A stretch of DNA of 64,000 nt from Penium margaritaceum (Eukaryota; Streptophyta; Zygnematophyceae; Desmidiales; Peniaceae): contig SZWC01004893.1 of assembly GCA_023375785.1 (NCBI GenBank), forward strand, positions 1 to 64,000, written 5' to 3'. Below, piece after piece: positions 20,520 through 30,599 of the stretch. Every line of letters begins with the position of its first letter. Position 1 is the stretch's first letter. The notes below the pieces were generated by a model. That model searched no databases. It saw only the letters and a program-made list of their open reading frames with translations, and had not been told where the DNA came from. The position numbers were made by a program, and so were the translations under genes.

Positions 20520-21500
20520 TTGGAGCCTACATGACACGGACGACGATGCAATAGTCACTGGTGCTCACTAGATAGAACACTCGTGATAAACAGTCGTTGC
20601 TCTCATTTTGCCCTCGTGGGAGGAGAAGGGGATCAAGGAGAAGAAGAGATCCAGGACGGAGGCACGAAGAACAATGGTACGAGTATCAACAGCGGTCACA
20701 ATCATGGAGTCTGTAGTGTGCTCCACGGAGAGTCCCATCAGTGTGCAGACATGCTGAGAAAGCAAACTGAGCTCAAGGAAACGCACAAAAAGTGGCTCGG
20801 AAAGATACATGGGACCAGACGAACCATCAAAGCACACAACCCCAACACCCTGGACCGGCAATGACTGACCAGAGCCTGTTCAAACGGAGCGAACAGATGC
20901 AACAGGATCGAGGACAACAAAGTCACTACGAAGACAGGTCGTGTGGCGAGTGGCACCAAAATCAATGATCCAGGTGCTGGTAGGATCATGACCAAACAAC
21001 GCCACTGGACAACGGGCAATGGAACACTCGGCCTGAGACGGGCGCTGAGCAACAGGTGAGGAGGAACAACGAAGGGCACATAGGTGAGACTCATGAAGCC
21101 AATGGGTTCTTTCAGGCCCATCATCATCACAAGCCGGCTGTACCACCCCACACGCATCAACATGAGCTATAAGAAAAAACAAATAAACAGTTTGTGAACC
21201 ACTTGGCTATGAAAACACACTCGTACCTCCCTAAAAACAAAGCTCCAGGAGGTGACGGAGCTCAGTAATGGTGTGGTCACATGGGTCCGAGTCATCACTG
21301 CTCGCCGGTGGGGAAGCGAGAATTACTGCCGACGTGGTCGCCGCACGACCAGAGGCTGTGCTACTTGATGCAAAACACAGAGCATGTGCATCCTGAAGAC
21401 CGAGTGCTCCACGTCCAGTGGAGCAGCTGCTGGTACTCGGTGTTGCGATGAGTGCCTCCACAGTTGTAGCAATGAACAGTACGTCCACTCTTACCGCCAG
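20520..21500 (-). pseudogene. Copia-C zinc knuckle, protease and pre-integrase region
   Basis: The knuckle at 21433-21471 reads CYNCGGTHRNTEY. It has the same short CX2CX3H spacing as Copia-A, with the last Cys changed to Tyr. The protease signature is STWIIDFGATRH with DFG at 20955-20963: the active-site Ser is replaced by Phe (TTT). The HRRPCHVGSNIVSKLI-like pre-integrase block lies at about 20500-20580. A frame shift separates knuckle and protease. Confidence 0.82.
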
Positions 21501-22905
21501 GTGACTACTGCTGCTATGACTGTTATTGACCTAAACTATGCCTCCTTTTCCCCTTCTTCCCTGTGCCGCTGCTACCACACCCTGAGTCTGAGTCGAGGTA
21601 ATCGGGGTGGATGAGGAAGAGGAGGATGTACCAGAGGATGGAGGAGCAGACTGTAATAGGGGCATCGGTGGTGATGCGATGACCGCTGCAGCAAGGGGAT
21701 TCTCCTGACGGGCCACGGCTGCCTCACGAGCGGAAGTCACCTGGAGGAAGAGCTGAGGTGCCCAAGGAAGAAGCTGAAGAGAGGTGGAGAAGGGCTCAAG
21801 CACAACGTCTTTGTACCCCAAGAAGATGTGTGCGTGCTCAAGACAAACTCCAAGCATGATCGTGCAGAGCGCTCACAGTAATGGACCTCTTGAGGTCCCA
21901 AGGCCCGTGTAGATGCACATGGCCTGCCGCCAGTAATCGGTTGTGGGCTCGGCAGATCTTTGACAAAGGGAGTGAACGGTGCAAAGGTGAGCCGAGCGGG
22001 TGGCATGCGTCTTTACAGCAAGCAGGGCTAATGTCATGTCCCAGCTCTGACGTGGAGCAGCACCCGCTACTGTGCCGGCCTCTCTAAGAAATGGGTGAAA
22101 GTCTACAACGATCTTGCGCAGCATGGTGTAAAGGAGTTCGCGCATCGCCCTGGCCACTGTCAGCACCTGAGCGCGATCTGTTACCTGGTATGAACTATGA
22201 TAGCAGGGCCATATTTCCTCTGAAGTGGCCCAGACATAGAAAATAATCTCCCAACAGTCAAAGCCGTCCTCGCTGACATATCGTGGAGTCAATGTCTCGA
22301 AATCCTTGGGTTGCCACTCCGTAGGGAGAGCAACCACAGGCTGAGAAGGACGAGGGATGGGGGGGACACCAGGATGAGGAAAGTCACTGGGGTAGTGATC
22401 GGGCGAGGATCGTATCTCTCTGTAAGGGCCGACAACTCATCCAAAGCTGGCAGAGACGGTGCTGAAGCACGAGGATGTGGCTCTCGTGATTTCCATCCTC
22501 CATACGTGGCATGTTAGGATCCTCATCTCAAGGATCGCGAGGTGGCGGGTTGTGTCCTGCTCCCGTCATCGGTGCAGATGCTGACTGCTGTGCATAGGGT
22601 ATGACACCACCAACTCCCTCGGAGGTTTGACGTGGGAGTGTGGACGGACCACGAAGAAGCTCAGTGAGCGTACAGATGGAGTCGGTCTACTGATACCATA
22701 GACAACCCATCTCATCCTGCTAGATCCACAGGTCCTCAAAAGCCTGCGAGCATGGGCTCTTGACCCTTGAGGAGGAGGAAGAGAGATCTAGTGGTCCTTT
22801 GTCCTTATCATCGGCCGGAGCCAGTGAAGTGCTCTGTATGGGACCAAACGTGAAAGATTCTGCGAACAAGAAACCAAGCATGTTTATCGAAAGTTGGAAC
22901 GTCAA
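21501..22905 (-). pseudogene. Copia-C gag
   Basis: The gag start is taken near the Met-rich MLGFLFAESFTFGPIQS (from 22857 or 22905), which parallels Copia-D. It is followed by a Ser-rich block (DLSSSSSRVKS), then ALPTEWQPKDFETLTPRYVS and DCWEIIFYVWATSEEIWPCY. An Ala-rich region (TSAREAAVARQENPLAAAV) and a Ser/Pro tail precede the knuckle. Multiple frames and stops are present. Function as capsid/nucleocapsid precursor follows from position. Confidence 0.7.
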
Positions 22906-23632
22906 GAAAGAATGACGTTATGACCCCAAAACTGCTTACGTTAGCAAAACCACTGGTGACATTAGTGTTGCTTTCTGCCAGCAAAACAAACGCTAGCGTT
23001 TTTTACGCTGACGTATTTTACATCAATGGTTTTTGTTGTTGGAAGTCACGCGGACTCCTCGGTGGGGGTGACCGCATCACCCCCTGCCCTGCATAGGCCT
23101 GCGTAGCTCTACGCAGTCCTGCATAGCCTTGTGTAGCGCTACGCAGTGCTGCGCAGCTTTTACGCAGATGTGCAGCAGTGTTGTGTAACAATGATGCGCA
23201 GCGGCACTGCTTGCTGCTGCTGCTATGGCCAGTACCACTACTGATGCACTCTTGCTGCTGCTTCTGTCACCGCTGCTACCTTGCTGTTGCTGCCCGCAGC
23301 TGCTCATGCCATGGCTGTTGCAAGTTGTTGCTGCCGCGCTGCCACTTTTTGTTGCCACGAGCTGTTTCGAGCTAATTCTCCTCATTTTGTTTTGTAGAGA
23401 CGGGCAGCGAGACACGGCTGCTGCTGCCATCCGGTGCTGCTGCTATTGCTCGGCGTGGCTGCTGGAGCTGGAAACTGCCGCAGCTCACCCGGTGTGGTGG
23501 TGAGAATTATGTGGTGATGTTACTACTCCAAATGGCTGCAACTAGTCCTAGGAAAGGACGGCGACGGTGAGTCAAACTACAACTGCCGGTCCTGCGTCTC
23601 TGTGGCACAACATAACGAGCTGTGTCTTGTTT
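22906..23632 (-). other. Copia-C leader
   Basis: This is the noncoding region between primer site and gag. Near gag it contains GCTTACGTTAGCA (22934-22946), a 14-bp palindrome AAACGCTAGCGTTT (22988-23001) and ACGCTGACGTA (about 23005). Further on, TAGCGCTACGCAG-type short repeats (23095-23165) and CTG/CAG-rich sequence (23200-23480) resemble the leaders of Copia-A and Copia-D. Confidence 0.7.
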
Positions 23633-23644
23633 GCTCTGATACCA
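23633..23644 (-). other. Copia-C primer-binding site (initiator tRNA-Met)
   Basis: Plus strand GCTCTGATACCA, sense TGGTATCAGAGC, 8 nt from the LTR, exactly as in Copia-A. Confidence 0.9.
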
Positions 23645-23652
23645 TGAGAATA

Positions 23653-23918
23653 TGCATGGAAGCTTCCTAGCAACACAGCCGCTGACTAGGCATCAGTTCC
23701 TGGTCACACGGTGACGACAGTTACAGGTGGCACACACAACGACAAGAGTATGGGTAGGAGACCCAAGTCAAAGTGTCATAATGCTTCAATAGCATTTGCA
23801 AAGAGAGATAACAAATGATAGGTTCACAGCATGAATACTTGTCGCGGCGCACAGCGGGTGTCGCATGCGGCAGTGCAAGGTCTGTCCTTGGCCCAAAAAC
23901 ACTATTTTGGCCGTAGCT
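23653..23918 (-). repeat. Copia-C 5' LTR fragment
   Basis: The fragment starts at TGCATGGAAGCTTCC and follows the Copia-A and Copia-C 3' LTR sequence until shortly after TTTTGGCC, then stops matching. About 370 bp of LTR are therefore missing. No inserted element is recognisable on the other side, so a deletion or rearrangement is the simplest explanation. Confidence 0.85.
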
Positions 23919-24560
23919 GGACTTGGTCCAGTCTCTTTCAGTCTCGTTCCAACCTCTTTCAGTCTCGCTTGGTCGTCGTTGATGCCGTTGGACCGCCACC
24001 AACCATGCCTCTATTGCAGGTTCAACTTGTGTGACTGCGCTATGGTGGTCCAAGTCGTAGAGCAGACCGGTAAGTCTATTCAGGCGGGTAGATGTGATAT
24101 ACAACGTGCTAGATTGTGGAAAAAATGATCCTCGTTCTTGATGGCTTCCCAACATGAGGCGGCGTCTGGCCATGCGACAAAGTCCTGACGAGAACGATCC
24201 GCCCCCCTCTCTAGTCCTGCTCTACGGAGGTACCTCGATAACCCTCCGTTGAACGACACATCAGGCGCATTTGACCATGTCATGTTTTGGCTGGAGCAAG
24301 ATTGGAACGATGACTGGGTTCATAGTTATATCTGTACATTGACAACTTCATTCACTGTGCTCACTCCTGATGCATGTTTCATTCATGGACAATTTAAAAT
24401 CTATCTCTCACTTACCATTTTTGCAACGTGTGTTTAGTTTTACCGTACGTAGTACATGAAGAATATGTCGTGTTATTCCATATGCTACGAAGCTTGTATG
24501 ACCGTAGGATAAACTTTAGGGTTTGGTCACGATGTACCCAGTTTTCGGAACTATATAGTT
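23919..24560 (-). other. Anonymous sequence, partly exon-like on the minus strand
   Basis: After the LTR break there is no retroelement motif. The minus strand at 24080-24283 gives a balanced 67-codon frame (DVSFNGGLSRYLRRAGLERG, FVAWPDAASCWEAIKNEDHF). An overlapping frame downstream (to about 23930) reads SSTLYITSTRLNRLTGLLYD. These look like fragments of a real protein gene or of an unrecognised element. I cannot assign a family, and no splice sites are convincing. Confidence 0.3.
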
Positions 24561-24705
24561 CATATGCCAATATCGTACACAAAATAACGCATGTGACAAT
24601 GCCGCACAAAAAGTAACGCATATGACAATCTTGCACAGAAAACAATGCATATGACAATGCTGTACATAAAACAACGCATATGCCAATGTTACACAGAAAA
24701 TACCT
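24561..24705. repeat. 29-bp tandem repeat, five units
   Basis: Five consecutive units of exactly 29 bp begin at CATATGCCAA or CATATGACAA (24561, 24590, 24619, 24648, 24677). They differ from each other at several positions, so the array is old. No coding frame is supported. Confidence 0.85.
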
Positions 24706-24875
24706 TAGGAACCCAGAAGCACTACAAAAGATGTCATATTCCTGCCACATACCATGTAGCATTGATGCATGACATGATTTTTGTCATTCACTATGTCTCA
24801 GACGGGTGCACCATTGCACTTTTTCCCATGTCAGATCCAAAATACATGCTGTGATCCAGCATGAAGAAAGGGGTG

Positions 24876-25000
24876 GATGGCTGGTTGATTTTGTTGCGGA
24901 GGCCGGGCTGATGGTTGCTTTTGTAACGCATGGTGGACGGATGGTTGCTTTTCTTCCGAATCACAGGCAGCTCGTTCCTTTTATTCCGAATGACGGGCAG
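24876..25000. repeat. Degenerate roughly 30-bp tandem repeat
   Basis: About four irregular units share GATGGTTGCTTTT and TTCCGAAT(C/G)ACGGGCAG-like parts. The period varies between about 30 and 34 bp, so the call is weaker than the 29-bp array nearby. Confidence 0.5.
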
Positions 25001-25785
25001 ATGAGCTATCTGAGCTATTTCACCTTAAAATTTATGTGAGTAAGACATTCAGTGGACATCTTTTCAAAGTTTTCTTCATGACACATGAATGAACATATGC
25101 AACAAGTGCAGACATAAGAACAGGCATACAAAAATAAGATGTAGTATTGACAGCAGACACCCTATTAGACAGACTGCACATTCTATGCTCAATAGATCCA
25201 ATAACATTATTTGTTGAGAGCAACTCAAGAAACATTGTTTATAACGCTTATGAATTTTTTTATTCCAATAGATTTGAAGGTAACGTGCATGGCAACCTCT
25301 GGCAACTCACTAAAGAGGAAATTATGCACGTTAAACAAGGTTTATGGCCCACATGTTGCCCTGAATTTTCATGAACTGCCAGGTAGTCTGCTCACATGTA
25401 ATGAATGCGTTGTATGGTCACATCTTGCCATGATGACATGTTTACTGTTGTACTCTTTGTGTCCGTTGAACAATATGTGGAGTGCTATCTTTGCATTTCT
25501 TTATCTCAAATAATCATTACACATATGTTCATCTGTTCATTTTTCCGATGAAAAATAGTTGTTTTACACAGGGTACATCGCTCATTTTAGGTTGTGGAAT
25601 GTTTCAACTAAAGCAAAAACTACAAGGGGTGAATCTGCGACGTTGTGTATGGCCACAATGGCTAACTCCTTATAGCACATGGCCAGTATTTCTCTATAAT
25701 CACATCCACAAATGAGAGAATGGCCACACTGAGACCCATGGCTCCCAATTCGATGGGCAGTACAGAGGGCGATCATGGGGTGCCC
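25001..25785. other. AT-rich spacer, no feature recognised
   Basis: This is AT-rich sequence without retroelement protein motifs. Short open frames on both strands have no recognisable domain. It ends where the RT of Copia-E begins. Confidence 0.5.
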
Positions 25786-26940
25786 ACTTGCCCAACTGCC
25801 AGTATCACCCAGATGTTGGTACCAACAGATGGACAGCTTCATGGCACAAATCAGCTTCAAGCACTGCGAGTTGGATCACAGCGTGTTCGTGTGGCATGAC
25901 AAACAGCTCCACCAGATCGTTACATTCTACGTGGATGATCTGATTTTGTGCTCAACGGATCTACCAAGCTTACAACGGCTGAAAGAATAGCTGGGTAGCA
26001 GATTCCAGATGTCGGACATGGGGGAGCTGGAGTATTACCTCGGGGTGAGCATCATGCGGAACCAGAGGGTGCGCACGGTTAAGCTGGGGCAGGCCAAATA
26101 CGTGGCCGAGGTGCCGAAGCAGTACGTCATGGAGGAATTAAAACCAATTGGTAGTCCGGTCTCCACGACCTGAGAACTGGGTGCGGCAATGGCACTGCAC
26201 ACAAGAGAAGAGCGGGAGGATATGGCAGAGGTGCCGTACCAATCCATGTTGGGCAGCCTAATGTATACCATGGTGGCGACTTGACCGGACCTGGCCTACA
26301 CGGCGGACCGAGTGAGTAGAAACATGGTCGTTCTAGGGCCACTACGCTGGCAGGCGGTCAAGCGCATCCTCCGCTACTTGCAGGCAATGCAACATGCACG
26401 CTTGAGGTTCGAAGGCAAGGGACGGACAGACCCCTTGCATCTGGTGTGCTATACAGATGCAGACTATGCTAGGGATGTGGAGAAGCAGAAGTCCACATCC
26501 GACTATGTGTTCTTCCTTGCTGGTGCAACAGTCTTGTGGTGCATGAGGAAGAAAGACTGTGTCACCAGCTCCATAGTGGAAGCAGAGTACATCACGCTGG
26601 TCAAGGCGGTCAAGGAGGCGGTGTGGCTCCACAGGTTACTGGGAGAGCTGGGCGTACCACAGCAAGAGCTTATAGTGGTGAACGAGGACGAAACTGGCTT
26701 CATCTTGATGACAAAAAACTTGACGCAGCACAGGAGGACAAAGCACACCGGCGTGTATTATCATTATGCACGGGACATGGTCAAAAAGGGGCAGGTGGTG
26801 CTGCAACACTATAGCACGCACTACATGCTTGCGGATTGCTTGACCAAAGCACAACCTGCGGACCGGCACGCATTGAGCATGGCTGGGCTTGGGATGACCA
26901 GCTATGATGGGCTCGAGGGTGCAGTGAAAGATGAGTGAGA
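25786..26940 (+). pseudogene. Copia-E reverse transcriptase/RNase H tail
   Basis: This is the 3' part of a copia polyprotein on the plus strand. RT starts in the block before SPRCWYQQMDSFM and keeps the catalytic FYVDDLILCS (YVDD at 25928-25939), followed by MSDMGELEYYLGVSIMRNQ and a frame-keeping thumb. RNase H shows CYTDADYARD, a changed Glu block SSIVEAEYITL, and RRTKHTGVYYHYARDMV. Stops lie at about 25987, 26170 and 26281; the final 208 codons (26312-26938) are uninterrupted and end in a natural TGA. Everything 5' of mid-RT is missing. It is distinct from the A/C/D and B families. Confidence 0.88.
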
Positions 26941-26970
26941 GCAAGCAGGAGCAGTGCGCATGGCAGGTGC

Positions 26971-26981
26971 AAGGGGGAGAA
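26971..26981 (+). other. Copia-E polypurine tract
   Basis: AAGGGGGAGAA lies just before TGTTGAAAC, 30 bp after the RNase H stop, the normal position of a plus-strand primer. Confidence 0.75.
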
Positions 26982-27830
26982 TGTTGAAACTGCGCCCCTC
27001 CGCATGCCCAAGCAAGGTGCCGGGAGGCACGGAAGAGCCACCAGAGAGAGGAAAATCCTCGCAGTTTGATCTAGTGGCTTAGGGATTACTTGGATCTTAA
27101 AATGGAGGATTGTCCCTCAAAGTTGACAAGTCGCTGAATAAGGTGGAAGTTGTTTCACCGGAATTGCACATTTAACAAGGGAGATGTGGGCTTCCAAAGT
27201 TGGGGTGTGCGCGGCAACTCCAGAGTCGGCCTTGGTTAGACTGCTAGTGAAAAATCAACCGGAGCCAGTAACAAATTTCCATGTGGGGATTTTTCTTTGG
27301 AAGACTTCCAAGGCGTCTGGTTGAGATAACATCCACCGGATCCAGTAGTGCAGGTTGTTACAAAGGGACTTAGCCAAATCCTGGCCTTGCTTGGAATCCG
27401 AAAATCATAAGTACGTGTTGTTACTCGGGGTCTTCGTCAAAATTCTGAGTGCAGGTCCACGGAAAGGATTTGAACTACATCTATCCCCATAACCAAACTC
27501 GATGATTTACTCATAAAAACAGACTGCAAATACGCAAGGGGAACCGCCACTACGTTCAGGGACATTTGTACCTCCTTTCAACAGGAGGCCACAGTGACCA
27601 GGCCTAGGCAACTGTTTAAAGGAAAATAGGCCTCTGGAAAGGCGTCATGATGGGTCCTTGATGTGTGAGGGCGCCTCGGCGGGCGACATGGTGTGTGCTG
27701 CCGACAGGGTGGCTGGATTGGGGTGCCGCAATTTGGTTGACGTAGCGGGAGCTATAGTGATCCAAATCGTGCATGGTTTGGTATGTTGGAGAGCTCAGAT
27801 TATGTCCATGTAAAGAAATTAATGCAAAAT
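26982..27830 (+). repeat. Probable Copia-E 3' LTR (end undefined)
   Basis: An LTR should begin at TGTTGAAACTGCG directly after the polypurine tract. There is no second copy in the window, so its end cannot be set by comparison. The given end is only an upper limit where exon-like sequence starts. No coding signal is visible here. Confidence 0.4.
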
Positions 27831-27837
27831 TTTGTTA

Positions 27838-28290
27838 TTCCCTTCGCAGAAATGACTCTCTCACAACTTCCTTCCACTCCCAGAAACATAGTGTGAGGTG
27901 ACCACAAAGCTCACGCATGGACTCAGAACCCACACCAAAACAGATTGCCGTGAACACCAAGTGCAGACCCTTTGGGGCACATTGGAACTGCCACCACCAG
28001 GCCGAAGTTTCTGACAGGTAGTACCCCGATTCCATGACCCTCTTTAGAAGTCCATTTTCTATGTCCTGAGTGAGCTGCCAAGGGAAACGTGTTCTTGTCC
28101 TCGCAAAATACTAGCCTTATGTCCACATTACCCTGATGGGCGAGATGATGGGAACTGTTCAGCCGCATGATAGAAAAAAAGTGAATATCGAGTTTCCAAA
28201 CGCCACTATCGGTGAACCCATTAGTGTAACGTGGACGCATGGTATGACTCTCTGATTGCGACTGTTTACCTGAATGGTAGGTCAACATTA
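27838..28290 (-). pseudogene. Candidate host exon(s), unrecognised protein
   Basis: On the minus strand two overlapping frames together give a continuous, well-balanced protein-like sequence. It starts with TMRPRYTNGFTDSGVWKLDI and NSSHHLAHQGNVDIRLVFCE. A frame switch falls in the ENTFP/FPWQLTQDIENG area. It continues as RVMESGYYLSETSAWWWQFQ and IRELCG-like sequence to a TAA near 27835. The Trp-rich composition and AT-rich setting differ from the retroelements around it. I do not recognise the family. The frame switch may be a real frameshift, which would make it a pseudogene, or an unseen small intron. Confidence 0.35.
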
Positions 28291-29082
28291 TTCTTGCTTT
28301 TTCTGTCGCCGTAGCAATTTACAGGTTGCAAAGAGGCATCCTACACTATGGCGCAACACCAGGATTGTTTCAAGCATTGCAGACTGGCAAAGAAAGGCGG
28401 ACGTGACTCTGGGTCAAAGGCAGGGTCCAAAAACACACCTCGCATACATTAATCCTTTTTTCATTCCATAGAAAAAGGTACTGTTAGAGGGGTGTATCAG
28501 CATTGGCAACATGCCGGAGGTTGAACCTAGAAAACTCCATGTTTAAGGTAAGTAAATGATTAGCTGTAAGGAAGATAAAGATAAATCTAATTAGCTAGAT
28601 ATAATTTAAAATACATCATCAATCGCATTTAAAGGTCGCTACGCTATATTCACCTTCAATCAGTTTACAACGTGTACATTCTCAGCTCTTTCCCACCACA
28701 AGAAATGATAAATCTGAATATTTTTTAGGACATAGAACTTTCTTGCCATGAAATATGAATACGATTTTTGTGGGGATGTAGCAAGTTAGCTTCAAACAAT
28801 TCTAAATTGAATGAATTAGTCTAAGTTTGGAGCCTGAAAGGGTAAATTTAGGGATAAAATACCAAAGGAAGTTTTTAATCTAAGTATTAAGGAGCAGGTG
28901 ATGTTTGATTTTCTCCTCTTCCACACACAATTGACGGTCAGCTAACGCATTTTAATAAAACCAGCAAAGGCATAAAACATGAAAGGGAAGAAAAAATGTT
29001 TGGATGTTTTTAGCCCAATTTCATAGGAGCAAAGTCACGTTGAACACCAAGACAATGTCATCCAATGTGGGTAGTTGGAGGT
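28291..29082. other. AT-rich stretch between candidate exons
   Basis: Mostly AT-rich and stop-laden on both strands, which would fit introns. A short minus-strand piece at about 28340-28450 (FLDPAFDPESRPPFFASLQC) may be another exon but lacks clear splice borders. Confidence 0.35.
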
Positions 29083-29690
29083 CTTTACCTTGCCCTCGTC
29101 TTTCGAGACAAGGAAACCATTCGGCACTTTGAAAGGGTATTCTAAATTTCTGATGGGTTCGGGATTTTCAAGAAACAGTCGCACTTGCCCTTTTTTCATG
29201 GAGGTGGGAGCTTCTTTTGGACACGTGACACGGCATTCATCGCTTCTGCGTGTATGATAAGAGCTTCACTGTGTTGTTCACCATGCTTTACATATTTTCT
29301 TTGTGGTATGCCCCCACACATTCAATTATTCATCCAATGCGCTCTGTGTGAAAAATTGAGTGCGCCACTTCCGGCGGCTGTACGCGAAGGCATCTCGTCC
29401 ATGGAGGAACTTCAAAAGCAGAGTGGGTCTATGTATCACACGCTCAATCACGTGATATAATGAGAGTGGAAAACAATGTTTCCATCATGATAGGAGAAAT
29501 GATAATCATTTTGAGTGCAACATCATTGGGGATGTACTTCATACCAGGGGAAGTAAAAGAGCTTACGGAAGGGATGGTCCAAAGGTATTGGTGTGCAAGA
29601 GGGACAATTTTCTTTGCTTCAAACAACCCCATGGTTCCTGAAGAATTAAGTACAACTCTTTGTTGTAGATCTCAACTCCATGCACAATGA
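29083..29690 (-). pseudogene. Candidate host exons with a plausible splice donor
   Basis: The minus strand from about 29250 to 29098 reads DECRVTCPKEAPTSMKKGQV and NLEYPFKVPNGFLVSKDEGK. It is followed at once by a donor-like AAG/GTAAAG, and preceded by an acceptor-like ACGCAG near 29247. Upstream, 29330-29450 gives RVIHRPTLLLKFLHGRDAFA and RKWRTQFFTQSALDE, and 29460-29640 gives NDYHFSYHDGNIVFHSHYIT-like sequence. Together with 27838-28290 these suggest one multi-exon minus-strand gene, possibly broken by Copia-F just to the right. No family is recognised. Confidence 0.35.
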
Positions 29691-29810
29691 AGGCTTTCCC
29701 TCTTGTCTCAAAAGAATTCTAGTCCCTCCTTGATGGTGTTAACCCGGCCCTGGTAATACATCAATAGTGAAGGGGACGCAACATTGGAGTCCGTCAAGTG
29801 GTCACTAAGG

Positions 29811-30548
29811 TGTTGGATCTGGAGGAGAGAGGTGACATTGGAGCAGCGAGCATGCGGGAATGAAAGGGCATCAGTTTTGCTGAAGAATGGTTCTTGAATC
29901 ACTCAAAATGATGGAGTACATGTAGAGTTAGAGCTTGGGCATGTCAGCCCTCTCACAAGCCACACAACTTAGCCATGGAGGCTAAGGCTCACACACTAGA
30001 GTCCATAATCTCACACAAGAGAGGAAATCAGCCCAGGAATAAGGCTGACCACTCACAGACGACCTAGAGAGCTAGATTATTCTTTCATGGCACACTCCTC
30101 GTGGTCACATAACCCATAATCCCATGGAGAATCGCCATGTGTCCATGGCTAGCACACAAGGATCTCATCTCACCTAAAAACTAAGGAGAGGTACCTTTTT
30201 CCTAGTCAGCACACTCTGACAAGGCAGTCCAAGAATCTAGGACCTTTCTGGACATTTTCCCCATCAGGTCTTGACCCTGGACCTCTTGCCTTTTTCTTTC
30301 CTCAGGCTAAAGCACGGAGCCATCGCCCATCGTCACCCAAACACTGGCAGTCGATGATCCCATAAATTCGGAAAAATCACATCTCCCGATCCGACTGTTG
30401 GATTGGTTTGAAACTTGGATCGTTGATGTTTTTCCACCTGATCCTTCTGATGGTGAAGTTGGATTTTGGATCGGAGCAGGAATATGGTAGTTTCCTGGAA
30501 CTTGCTCTTGTGAACCTGAAATTGAGCTAGATAGCCCATTTCTCAATA
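29811..30548 (-). repeat. Copia-F 3' LTR
   Basis: About 738 bp from TGTTGGATCTGG to CCCATTTCTCAATA, paired with 35391-36130. Its element-sense start reads TATTGAG rather than TGTTGGG, a G-to-A change of the conserved terminal TG. Confidence 0.9.
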
Positions 30549-30563
30549 ATCTCCCACTTTGCC
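30549..30563 (-). other. Copia-F polypurine tract
   Basis: The sense strand reads GGCAAAGTGGGAGAT immediately before the LTR. Confidence 0.8.
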
Positions 30564-30599
30564 GTTGTCATAGTGGGCTCAATCCACATGCCTTCATGC

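Larger units (their letters stand above)
16633..23918 (-). mobile_element. Copia-C, Ty1/copia element, same family as A
   Basis: On the minus strand this element has a complete 3' LTR, polypurine tract, RNase H, RT, linker, integrase, protease, gag, leader, primer site and about 265 bp of the 5' LTR. The 5' LTR ends abruptly near 23918, where homology to the LTRs of A and C stops just after the TTTTGGCC block. Coding regions are more decayed than in A. It is 7.3 kb as preserved. The five bases left of its 3' LTR (ACAGA) are a possible target duplication, but the partner is lost with the truncated end. Confidence 0.9.

Noticed and set aside
23721-24173. 150-codon minus-strand frame as a gene
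   Set aside because: About half of it is translated Copia-C LTR; only the part right of the LTR break was kept as possibly coding.
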